Below, in pieces: positions 1-7,061 of a DNA stretch of 31,152 bases. The position numbers were made by a program, and so were the translations under genes. Below the pieces are notes generated by a model. The model did not search any database and was not told the origin of the DNA. It saw only the letters and a list, made by a program, of their open reading frames with translations. Origin of the DNA: a virus; the IMG/VR virus record IMGVR_UViG_3300028388_001942, positions 1 to 31,152 of that record; one strand, given 5' to 3'. The number at the start of each line of letters is the position of its first letter. Within the stretch, counting starts at the first letter, position 1.

Positions 1-10
1 GATACAAATA

Positions 11-36
11 TAATTAAAGTAATTAAGCTTTAATTA
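11..36. repeat. AT-rich inverted repeat upstream of exonuclease gene
   Basis: TAATTAAAG at 11-19 is repeated in inverted form as CTTTAATTA at 28-36, giving a perfect 9-bp stem with an 8-nt spacer. It ends 11 nt before the ATG of the exonuclease gene. It could be an operator, a weak leader hairpin or chance in very AT-rich DNA. No downstream T tract suggests a terminator, and no forward TTTG / TANNTTTG promoter is visible in these 47 bases. Confidence 0.3.
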
Positions 37-47
37 AAATTGAATAT

Positions 48-983
48 ATGGAATTAGAAGAAATTAAAGAGTTTTTAAGACAAAAACCTGGTTATTTAAA
101 AGAAGGTGGTAAAAGATTAAGAAACCATTTAAGAAAAAAAGGATTAGACACTTCAATACATAAATGTAAAAGAGCATTAAAAGATGTAAGAAAAGAATTA
201 AGATTAAAGCCTACTTTAAAAAATAAAAGTGAAGCTAAGATTTTATTTTATGATATTGAAACTGCTTATGGTTTAGCAAGGGTATGGAGACCAGGATGGA
301 AAGTTAGAGTTACCTATGATGATTTTGTAAAACATCCTAAGATTATTTGTATATCTTATAAATGGTCTGATTCAGATGAAGTACATACTGTAAGATGGGA
401 TTCTAAACAAGATGATAAATTACTGTTACAAGAGTTTATAAAAGAATTAAACAAAGCTGATTTTATTGTAGCACATAATGGAGATAAATTTGATATGCCT
501 TGGATACAAACAAGAGCTTTAGCTAATGGATTAGATATATATCCATCTTATAGTTCAGTAGATACTTTAAAGATTGCCAGATATCAACATAAATTTCCAT
601 CTAATAGACTAGATGACCTTGGAGATTATTTAGGAGTAGGTAGAAAAATTAAAACAGATAGGGCCCTTTGGGTAGATACAGTTTGTAAAGGAGATAAAAA
701 AGCTTTACAAAAAATGGTAAAGTATTGTGAACAAGATGTATTTTTATTAGAAGATGTTTACAATGTATTATCTAAACAGACTTTAGCACCAATGCACAAA
801 GGAGTATTAAATGGGGAAGTAAAACAAACCTCTCCATATACAGGTGGTACAAATATAGAATTAGTTAAAGAAACAACAACAGCCGCTGGAACTAGAAAAT
901 ACCTTATGAAATGTATGGATACTAATAAGTATTTTAAAATGTCTCATAGGGATTATGTTAAGTTTCAAGCTATTAATGAATAA
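48..983 (+). CDS. DEDDy-type 3'-5' exonuclease (PolB/DnaQ-like), stand-alone
   Basis: This 311-aa protein has the exonuclease fold of family B DNA polymerases but no polymerase domain. The ordered motifs are Exo I YDIE (D69, E71), Exo II HNGDKFD (N144, D149) and Exo III YCEQD (Y226, D230), so all four acidic metal ligands and the Tyr of the DEDDy class are present. Residues 1-60 are basic and helical and resemble a helix-turn-helix DNA-binding segment. Residues 248-305 look like a zinc ribbon that has lost its ligands: SPYTGG stands where CPxCGG would be expected, and only C289 remains. It probably proofreads or trims DNA during phage replication. The ATG at 48 is the first in frame. A double hairpin separates the gene from the tail genes, so it is likely the last gene of an upstream operon. 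Confidence 0.88.
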   Translation: MELEEIKEFLRQKPGYLKEGGKRLRNHLRKKGLDTSIHKCKRALKDVRKELRLKPTLKNKSEAKILFYDIETAYGLARVWRPGWKVRVTYDDFVKHPKIICISYKWSDSDEVHTVRWDSKQDDKLLLQEFIKELNKADFIVAHNGDKFDMPWIQTRALANGLDIYPSYSSVDTLKIARYQHKFPSNRLDDLGDYLGVGRKIKTDRALWVDTVCKGDKKALQKMVKYCEQDVFLLEDVYNVLSKQTLAPMHKGVLNGEVKQTSPYTGGTNIELVKETTTAAGTRKYLMKCMDTNKYFKMSHRDYVKFQAINE

Positions 984-987
984 CAGT

Positions 988-1028
988 ACTTACTACGCTA
1001 CCTATAAGAATAGCGTCCCAGAGTAAGT
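988..1028 (+). other. 13-bp bulged stem-loop between exonuclease and tail genes
   Basis: The left arm, 988-1000, pairs fully with the right arm in two blocks. ACTTACT (988-994) pairs with AGTAAGT (1022-1028), and ACGCTA (995-1000) pairs with TAGCGT (1011-1016). A 5-nt one-sided bulge CCCAG lies at 1017-1021 and the loop has 10 nt (1001-1010). CTTTT follows at 1029-1033. It could be an imperfect first terminator, an RNA-processing site or a structured element in the 3' UTR of the exonuclease mRNA. It has no tRNA features. The pairing is seen directly; the role is unknown. Confidence 0.55.
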
Positions 1029-1038
1029 CTTTTAAACC

Positions 1039-1067
1039 ACCCTCTCTCAATTGCGAGGGAGGGTTTT
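1039..1067 (+). terminator. Rho-independent terminator ahead of tail module
   Basis: ACCCTCTCTC (1039-1048) pairs with GAGGGAGGGT (1055-1064) over 10 bp with one G-T wobble, across a 6-nt loop, followed by TTTTATATTAT. The GC-rich stem stands out in the AT-rich surroundings. It would end transcription of the exonuclease operon 14-20 nt before the ATG at 1081. No host-type promoter is visible between the hairpin and that start, so the tail genes must be served by read-through, by a non-canonical promoter, or by RNA processing. Confidence 0.75.
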
Positions 1068-1080
1068 ATATTATAAAAAA

Positions 1081-1773
1081 ATGGCAAAACTAAATGAAAT
1101 AATATATGATGTTAGGGAACGTATAAATGAGTTTGCTGACGATACAGAAATAGATAATAGTTATATTGTTTATCAATATGGCTTAAAGCGTTCTAAATAT
1201 TTAAGACAAGAATTAAATAATTATAATAGACGTATAGATGTTTCTATTCAACAAACTTTTTGTATGGGGTTAGAAATAGTAGATCAAGATGATTGTACAG
1301 ATGGAGACTGTCTTAAACTATTAAGAACCAAACGACCTATACCTACAGCATTAGAAATGCATACTAAACCAGCTATTCTTAGGGTAAAACCTACTTCTAA
1401 AATTGGTATACCTTTTAATTTTATTCCAAAAGAAAAAATACCTTATATAGAAGGAGCCCAATTCTCTAGAGGGATGTATGCTTTTTTAGATGAAGATGGA
1501 TATATTTATGTATATTCTCTTTCTGATGCTTATAAACTATTGGAATGTATAACTATTACAGGTGTATTTTCTAATCCTTTAGAATTACAATCCTATACGG
1601 ATTGTTGTAATTGTGAGCCATCTGAATCACCTTGTTATGATCCTAATGAAAATGAGTATCCTTTACAACCTCATTTTATAGATATAATAAGTAGAGAAAT
1701 AGTAAATGATCTTTTAATTAAAAGACAATTACCAGAAGATACAGAAAACAATACTACAAACGATAAACAATAA
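1081..1773 (+). CDS. crAss-like tail ring/adaptor protein
   Basis: This is a 230-aa protein. I chose the ATG at 1081, because the in-frame TTG at 1051 lies inside the terminator stem. The N-terminal half is helical, with Tyr/Arg-rich YLRQELNNYNRR and an SIQQTF segment. It is followed by an extended region with the pattern LRTKRPIPTALEMHTKP and a late Cys cluster (CCNC then C, about residues 178-193) close to the C terminus. I recognise this pattern from the small tail-tube/ring proteins next to the muzzle gene of crAss-like phages, although I cannot assign an individual ring. It overlaps the next gene by one base (TAATG), which implies translational coupling within the tail operon. Structural role is inferred from family resemblance and gene order. 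Confidence 0.7.
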   Translation: MAKLNEIIYDVRERINEFADDTEIDNSYIVYQYGLKRSKYLRQELNNYNRRIDVSIQQTFCMGLEIVDQDDCTDGDCLKLLRTKRPIPTALEMHTKPAILRVKPTSKIGIPFNFIPKEKIPYIEGAQFSRGMYAFLDEDGYIYVYSLSDAYKLLECITITGVFSNPLELQSYTDCCNCEPSESPCYDPNENEYPLQPHFIDIISREIVNDLLIKRQLPEDTENNTTNDKQ

Positions 1774-2291
1774 TGGAAAGAGAGCATAAAGTAAAATGTG
1801 ATTTTGGAATGAAGGATTATTATAGATTTTATAAAAATAAATATGATGATCCTCAATCAAGTACTAAATACTCTCAAGTAATAAGTGATTTTAATTTAGG
1901 ATTAAGAGATTTAATTATTAAAAAAAATGTTACTTATACAATGCCAGGTACAAACTTTCATTTAGTTTTAATGAAGGATAAAAGAAAACCTAAAATTAAA
2001 GATGGTAAATTAGTAAATAATATTCCTATTAATTTTAAAGCTACAAATGCTTTATGGGAGAGAGACCCTGAAGCTAAAAGAAAAAAACTATTAGTAAGAT
2101 ATAACAATTCACATACAAATCATAATGTATATAGAATATATTTTAAAAAATTTGGATGTAAATTAAAAGCTAATAGTGTATATAAATTTCAAACAAATAG
2201 AGATTTCAAAAGACTTATCAGTGAATATATATTTGATCCTGATATAGAAATAGATGCCTATTTGTTATATAAAAACCAATACGATGTATAA
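1773..2291 (+). CDS. crAss-like tail-module protein, 172 aa
   Basis: The protein is small and basic, rich in Lys, Tyr and Asn. It begins with a DYYRFYKNKY segment and carries a conserved-looking HTNHNVYRIYFKK stretch near residues 112-124. The start is fixed by the TAATG overlap with the upstream stop. There is no signal peptide or membrane segment. Its position between two tail-ring candidates, with overlapping ends on both sides, points to a tail-barrel or tail-assembly component of the crAss-like type. A nucleic-acid-binding role is possible given the basic composition. No catalytic motif is visible. Confidence 0.6.
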   Translation: MEREHKVKCDFGMKDYYRFYKNKYDDPQSSTKYSQVISDFNLGLRDLIIKKNVTYTMPGTNFHLVLMKDKRKPKIKDGKLVNNIPINFKATNALWERDPEAKRKKLLVRYNNSHTNHNVYRIYFKKFGCKLKANSVYKFQTNRDFKRLISEYIFDPDIEIDAYLLYKNQYDV

Positions 2292-3018
2292 CGGAGACAC
2301 AATTTCTTTAAAAGATATAATGTGGAAAGTAATGAACAGTCCTTTTCTACAAGATCTTACATATGAATCTGCGGCTGAAAAAGCAATGGAAGCAATTAAA
2401 CTAATAGGAGCACCTTTAGCTTATGTAAATAAAGTAACTTCTCCTCCTATAAAAATAGAAGATCACAAAGGTTTAGTACCAAGTAATATTGTTATAGTTA
2501 GAGGAGCTAGAGCTTATGCAGATGCAGAAGCCCAAGATGAAATAGATGCTATTCCTATGACCGAAGCTACAGATATTTATCACGCTAAAGCAGATTGTGA
2601 TTTAAATGATAGGGACTTAGGATTTGAAGCTACTTATAGTATTCAATCAGGAGTTATAACCACTGCTTTTAAAGAAGGTTTTGTAGAATTGTCATATCAA
2701 GCAATAGCTACAGATGATGAGGGATTTCCATTAATCCCTAAAAACCAAAAATTTGAATTAGCTGTAGAATATTATATTAGATATAGATCATTAGAACCTC
2801 TATGGGAAACTGGTAAAGTTCCAGATAAAGTATTTACTAGGGTAGATCAATTAAAATCATGGTATATAGGAGCTGCTCAATCTGGTATGCAATTAAAAAG
2901 TATGGATCATGTTGAAGCAATGATGAATTCTATTAATAGACTTATAATCAATAGCCCAGCACAAAGAAATTTCTTTAAATTTATGGGTAAACATGAACGT
3001 ATAAAAAAATATAGATAA
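2284..3018 (+). CDS. crAss-like tail barrel/ring protein
   Basis: This is a 244-aa protein from the ATG at 2284, which overlaps the upstream stop by 8 nt. An alternative in-frame ATG at 2254 would add 10 residues but overlap the upstream gene by 38 nt. The middle is beta-rich, with an extended sequence around IVIVRGARAYADAEAQDE and FEATYSIQSGVITTAF. The C terminus is helical and basic, with NFFKFMGKHERIKKYR at the end. No enzyme motif is present. It shares a TAATG junction with the muzzle gene. Position and composition fit a portal-proximal tail ring protein (a functional analogue of P22 gp4-type adaptors). The exact ring is not determined. Confidence 0.62.
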   Translation: MYNGDTISLKDIMWKVMNSPFLQDLTYESAAEKAMEAIKLIGAPLAYVNKVTSPPIKIEDHKGLVPSNIVIVRGARAYADAEAQDEIDAIPMTEATDIYHAKADCDLNDRDLGFEATYSIQSGVITTAFKEGFVELSYQAIATDDEGFPLIPKNQKFELAVEYYIRYRSLEPLWETGKVPDKVFTRVDQLKSWYIGAAQSGMQLKSMDHVEAMMNSINRLIINSPAQRNFFKFMGKHERIKKYR

Positions 3019-4988
3019 TGGCTAATAAAAAAGCAATATATACTTTTGGCGGTGCTAATCAAGATATATCTAAAGCTAAACATCAACCTCAATATTATTT
3101 TGATGCTCAGCATATTAGGATATTAGCAACTGATGCTCAATCTACTGTAGCAGCTAAAAATGAGAAAGGTAATACCCAGGTAATTTCTTTACCTGATCTT
3201 TCTATTGACCGAGCTTCTTTAAGTATAATATATGGAGATAAAACATTACAATTTTCTAGTGCAGGTGATATTATAAATCAAGTAATATCAGATACTTTAC
3301 CCTTAACTTCTGATTCTCAGGTTATTATAGGACATACAGAAACAAGACAGGGCTTAGTATTATTTAGTACAGATAATGCAGGTTTTGATTGTGTATGGCA
3401 TATTCCTAATATATTAGATGGATCTTATGATCTAACATTACTTTATGTAAGGAATTTGGGGTTTAGTACAGATAATCCTATACAAGCACTGTTTAACTAT
3501 GAAAATGATAATATACAAAAAGTATATTGGGTAGATGGAGTTAATCAATTACGATATTTAAATATTACACATAATAGTATTGAAGGTAATGATCCTTTAA
3601 TTGACCTACCTTCTACTACTATTAACTTAGTTGGGGCTATTGATTTTTCACAACCAAAGATTACAGATACTCTTATAGGAGGTGATCATACTGCAGGAGT
3701 AATTCAGTATGGATATAATCTACTTAGATTAAATGGTTCTCAAACTAAATTATCTCCTTTAACAGATTTAGTTGCTTTAGATAAAGGACCATCAAATGGA
3801 GGTGGAGAATTAAATGAAGAAGTAGCTACTACACCTGTAATTACAATTGAAAATATAGATCAAAATTATAATATTATAAAATTATATGGTGTTAAATATA
3901 CATCATATAATCAAATACCTGAAATATTTTTAATAGAAGAAAGAGAAATTAATTCTTCTAATATGGTCTTTTATGATAATGGTTCTTTTATAGAAACTTT
4001 ATCTTTAGAAGAATTTTTATTTTTAGGCAGTGATCCAATAATTCCTGAACATATAGCAACTAAAGATAATAGATTATTCTTTGCTAATATTAAAGATAGT
4101 TCTTTTGATATACCTAAAGATTTAGATTTTAGAGCGTATAGTTTTCCTATAAATAGTGATAGTACTAGAGTATATAATAATCCTCAATTAACTAACTCAG
4201 ATACTCCAAATTTAAATGTAAATGTTCTTAATGTAGATAATACATATAATGTACCATTAAACCATGATGCAGTTAATTTAGAGTATGATGTAAATAGATA
4301 CCAAATAAATTCAGAAGTATTAGGAGGTACAGGTAATTTTGTACAATATGAATTAGTACGTAAAACAGCAGATCAATTAGAAAATGCTCCCGATGAATAT
4401 AAATTTTTAAAAGATTTAGAAATATATAGAATAGGGATTGAGTTTTATAATGAGTTAGGTCAAATATCTCCTACTAAATGGATAGCAGATTTTAGAGCAC
4501 CAGAAGGTAATTTAGAAGGTTTATATAACACACTAAAAGTAGAACTATTACCTTCTTTTTATGATTGGTTAAATAATTATATACCTACACAAGAATATGG
4601 TACACCTGTAGGATACAGAATTGTTAGGGCAGAAAGAACTAATACAGATAAGACTATAATTACCCAAGGTACTATAACACAGTTTATGGAACAAGTTAAG
4701 TCTGAAAATACTTTATTTTATTCTAACCAACAAAATAGAGCAGATGCTAGTCCTGATTTAATTAAAATGCCTATACCTGTTAGCAGGGGATTTGTAAGTA
4801 ATATGAATCCTTTAAATAGAACAGAGCATTTAAGAAGAATGAATTTAGATTCTGATTATTATATAGATCCCAGTGTTGAACCTAATTTAGAATTTCAAAA
4901 TGCTGAAATATTTCATGCAGCAAATGGTTCAGATAGAAGGGCTCAATCTTGGCAAAATACTACATTATATCAAATTATCAACGTTTAA
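3018..4988 (+). CDS. Muzzle / P22 gp10-like tail stabilization protein, N-terminal half (split gene)
   Basis: The 656-aa product starts with AIYTFGGANQDISKAKHQPQ then YYFDAQHIRIL, a signature I recognise from the N terminus of the large tail stabilization (muzzle) proteins of crAss-like phages. The rest is beta-rich with many short Asn/Asp-rich turns, as expected for propeller-like domains. It stops abruptly at 4988, and the matching C-terminal half continues in the -1 frame (4949-6898). In relatives these parts normally form one long polypeptide, so this ORF is probably the front of a gene of about 1,300 codons broken by a single-base change or sequence error. Start: TAATG overlap with the preceding tail gene. 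Confidence 0.8.
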   Translation: MANKKAIYTFGGANQDISKAKHQPQYYFDAQHIRILATDAQSTVAAKNEKGNTQVISLPDLSIDRASLSIIYGDKTLQFSSAGDIINQVISDTLPLTSDSQVIIGHTETRQGLVLFSTDNAGFDCVWHIPNILDGSYDLTLLYVRNLGFSTDNPIQALFNYENDNIQKVYWVDGVNQLRYLNITHNSIEGNDPLIDLPSTTINLVGAIDFSQPKITDTLIGGDHTAGVIQYGYNLLRLNGSQTKLSPLTDLVALDKGPSNGGGELNEEVATTPVITIENIDQNYNIIKLYGVKYTSYNQIPEIFLIEEREINSSNMVFYDNGSFIETLSLEEFLFLGSDPIIPEHIATKDNRLFFANIKDSSFDIPKDLDFRAYSFPINSDSTRVYNNPQLTNSDTPNLNVNVLNVDNTYNVPLNHDAVNLEYDVNRYQINSEVLGGTGNFVQYELVRKTADQLENAPDEYKFLKDLEIYRIGIEFYNELGQISPTKWIADFRAPEGNLEGLYNTLKVELLPSFYDWLNNYIPTQEYGTPVGYRIVRAERTNTDKTIITQGTITQFMEQVKSENTLFYSNQQNRADASPDLIKMPIPVSRGFVSNMNPLNRTEHLRRMNLDSDYYIDPSVEPNLEFQNAEIFHAANGSDRRAQSWQNTTLYQIINV

Positions 4989-6898
4989 ATGTAGTCACAG
5001 AAACTATAGGTTTACAGGTAAAAGACCAAGTTACTGATTCTTTTATGTTATCTAGAGATGTGATTTACATGGCTTTATTTGGCCCTTCTAACGATGATTT
5101 AGTAATGGATCAACATTTATTTAATAGAAATTATTCTACATTTTTACCAAATACAGAATATAGATTATATAATATAGATGGAAATCCAGAAATTACAAAT
5201 AAAAATCAAGGAGTAACTTTTTATAATGGTAATCCGAATATAAAATATCAAAATAGTTTACAAGGATTTTTAACAGATCAAAGTGATGATCTACCTGATG
5301 AAAGTGCTATCTATTCTATTAATACGCAAGGAGCTACCAGTATTGTATTAAAACATGAATTTGATAAAACAATAGAAGAATTATATACAGAGTCTACATT
5401 AAATGATCCTGATGGATTACTATTAATAGAATTAACGCTTTCCCCAGGTCAAATAGCAGTAAGTAATATTTATGGAGGTAATTCATTTGAAGATAAATCT
5501 AGAACATCCTATTTAAAGATAGGAGATTATACAGATATAAATACAACTAGTGTACAAATAGATAACGCTGGAGATACATTTGTTTATCCATTTAAAGTAG
5601 CAAGACTAATTAAAACAGATTCTAAAGTATTAGATGATCAAGTTTTACAATTAGCAGAAATTATAGAATTTCCAGTAGAAACAGAAGTTGATTTAAAAAA
5701 TAGAAATGATAATTCTTTATTTAGTTGGGATACAGAATTTCAACCAACTTATGATAGGTACTTTCAATATAATAAAGTCTATTCTCAACAACCTAGTTTA
5801 TTAGCTTCAACACCGTTAGAGTTTACTTTTAGAAGAGTTAGACAATTTGATACTAGAATTCAAAGTAGTAAATTAAAAATACCTAATGAAACTGTAGATA
5901 GTTGGACAGATGTATTAAGTAATGAGTTTATTGATTTAGAAGGAGCATATGGTCCTATAAATCATATATTAACTTTTAAAGATAATTTATTTAGTTTTCA
6001 AGATAAAGGTATAGCTAAAATAGCAGTTAATCCTAGAGTACAAGTACAAGGTCAAGACGGTTTTTCTATAGAATTAGGTAAAGGTGATGTATTATATAGA
6101 AAAGATTATTTAACTACTAATTCTGGTTCTATAAATAAATGGGGAATAATTGCAGGTAAACGTGGTATATATTATTACGATGCTTTAAATAGAGGTTTAG
6201 GTAGAATACCTAATGAAACAGAAGTATTATTATCAGATGCTTCAGGTATGCATTCTTTTTTTAATTCTAATTACGATTATGATTCTATTGTAGTAGATAA
6301 TCCTTTAAATAATGCAGGAGTTGTATTAGGTAGAGATAATTATAATAGTGATATATTTATAACTGTACTGCAAAAAGATAAAAGTTTTACATGGGTATTT
6401 AACGAATTAACCGATTCATTCATAGATAGAAAAACTTATACTCCTTCAAGATATATTAATTTAGGAGAGAAACTATTAATTCCTCCTACAGGAAATAACA
6501 CTGATTTATGGGAACAATACAATGGTGAATATAATAATTTCTTTGGAGAAACAGAAGATAGTTTTATTACTTTTCAGTTTAATCCTGAACCAACTTTAGC
6601 TACTACATTCAATACTTTAGAATTTACATCTGAAACTTATATAGATAGAGTAGATCAACCTTTTGAAACTTATACTCATATTAGAGCATTTAATGAATAT
6701 CAAGATTCAGGGGAAGTCCCATTTATTTATGGTAAAAGAGGTAATTTAAAACGTAGAATGAGAATGTGGAGTGCAGATATTCCAAGGGAAGGGAGGAATA
6801 GAGTAAAAAATCCTTGGACTTATCTAACTTTAAAACTAGAAAATACTGATAATAAGGAGGTTATCCTTAATGACATAACTTTAAATTATACTGTATAA
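4949..6898 (+). CDS. Muzzle / P22 gp10-like tail stabilization protein, C-terminal half (split gene)
   Basis: This 649-codon frame carries the distal half of the muzzle protein. It includes FTFRRVRQFDTRIQSSK, a HILTFKDNLFSFQDKGIAKI stretch and SGSINKWGI then GIYYYDALNRG, typical of the P22 gp10-like needle-proximal beta domains. It has no convincing start of its own. The only upstream codon is TTG at 4949, and the first in-frame ATG is about 30 residues inside conserved-looking sequence. An in-frame TAG at 4934-4936 closes the frame upstream. The ATG overlapping the previous stop (4989) is in the wrong frame. It most likely continues the polypeptide encoded from 3018. Frame shift zone: 4937-4988, with an AAAA run at 4954-4957. 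Confidence 0.78.
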   Translation: MAKYYIISNYQRLNVVTETIGLQVKDQVTDSFMLSRDVIYMALFGPSNDDLVMDQHLFNRNYSTFLPNTEYRLYNIDGNPEITNKNQGVTFYNGNPNIKYQNSLQGFLTDQSDDLPDESAIYSINTQGATSIVLKHEFDKTIEELYTESTLNDPDGLLLIELTLSPGQIAVSNIYGGNSFEDKSRTSYLKIGDYTDINTTSVQIDNAGDTFVYPFKVARLIKTDSKVLDDQVLQLAEIIEFPVETEVDLKNRNDNSLFSWDTEFQPTYDRYFQYNKVYSQQPSLLASTPLEFTFRRVRQFDTRIQSSKLKIPNETVDSWTDVLSNEFIDLEGAYGPINHILTFKDNLFSFQDKGIAKIAVNPRVQVQGQDGFSIELGKGDVLYRKDYLTTNSGSINKWGIIAGKRGIYYYDALNRGLGRIPNETEVLLSDASGMHSFFNSNYDYDSIVVDNPLNNAGVVLGRDNYNSDIFITVLQKDKSFTWVFNELTDSFIDRKTYTPSRYINLGEKLLIPPTGNNTDLWEQYNGEYNNFFGETEDSFITFQFNPEPTLATTFNTLEFTSETYIDRVDQPFETYTHIRAFNEYQDSGEVPFIYGKRGNLKRRMRMWSADIPREGRNRVKNPWTYLTLKLENTDNKEVILNDITLNYTV

Positions 6899-6929
6899 TA
6901 AATAAAATTATAAAATAGTATAAAAATAA

Positions 6930-6961
6930 TTTGGAAAACACATCAAAATATTGTATATTTG
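6930..6961 (+). promoter_or_regulatory. Bacteroidetes sigma-A-type promoter for cargo operon
   Basis: TTTG at 6930-6933, a 20-nt spacer and TATATTTG at 6954-6961 match the -33 TTTG / -7 TANNTTTG consensus of Bacteroidetes housekeeping promoters exactly. The element sits in one of the two longest plus-strand intergenic gaps and precedes the 22.5-kb cargo gene block. Transcription would be expected to start near 6965, giving a leader of about 95 nt with a strong hairpin before the ATG at 7062. This implies that the host polymerase makes the cargo mRNA. Confidence 0.72.
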
Positions 6962-6966
6962 TAGTT

Positions 6967-7050
6967 ATGAATGAATTGGATAAACTCATTGAAAAATTAA
7001 TTACTGAGGAAAGAGGTAGTCAAAACGGCTACCTCAATCTTCTTAAATAG
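6967..7050 (+). CDS. Possible 27-aa leader ORF
   Basis: An ATG at 6967 opens a 27-codon frame ending in TAG at 7050. It encodes an amphipathic-looking MNELDKLIEKLITEERGSQ followed by NGYLNLLK. The ATG would lie within a few nucleotides of the predicted transcription start, so translation would have to be leaderless. The second half overlaps the leader hairpin (7006-7042). It ends 11 nt before the transglycosylase-like gene. It may be a small protein, a leader peptide coupling hairpin folding to translation, or simply an untranslated leader. Confidence 0.3.
   Translation: MNELDKLIEKLITEERGSQNGYLNLLK
7006..7042 (+). promoter_or_regulatory. Leader hairpin in 5' UTR of cargo operon
   Basis: GAGGTAGTC (7013-7021) pairs with GGCTACCTC (7027-7035) across an AAAAC loop with one wobble. 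After a 2x2 A-rich internal loop, five further pairs join 7006-7010 to 7038-7042. No T tract follows, so it is not a typical terminator. It is placed 19 nt before the first large gene of the operon, where it could protect the long mRNA 5' end or control translation. Confidence 0.6.
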
Positions 7051-7061
7051 TACAATGTAAT

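Noticed and set aside
5-12. Minus-strand TATATTTG resembling a -7 promoter box
   Set aside because: No matching TTTG box at the required distance on that strand, and the match is expected by chance in such AT-rich DNA.
984-1033. tRNA-like gene in the gap after the exonuclease
   Set aside because: Only one long bulged stem is present; no T-loop GTTC sequence, no cloverleaf arms and no acceptor end.
1051-1080. TTG start that would extend the 230-aa tail protein by 10 residues
   Set aside because: The codon falls in the loop/stem of the terminator at 1039-1067; the ATG at 1081 is a better start.
4984-4990. TTTAAAT as a canonical -1 slippery heptamer explaining the muzzle split
   Set aside because: The heptamer is out of register with the first ORF (codons GTT TAA), so ribosomes in that frame could not slip on it in the standard way.
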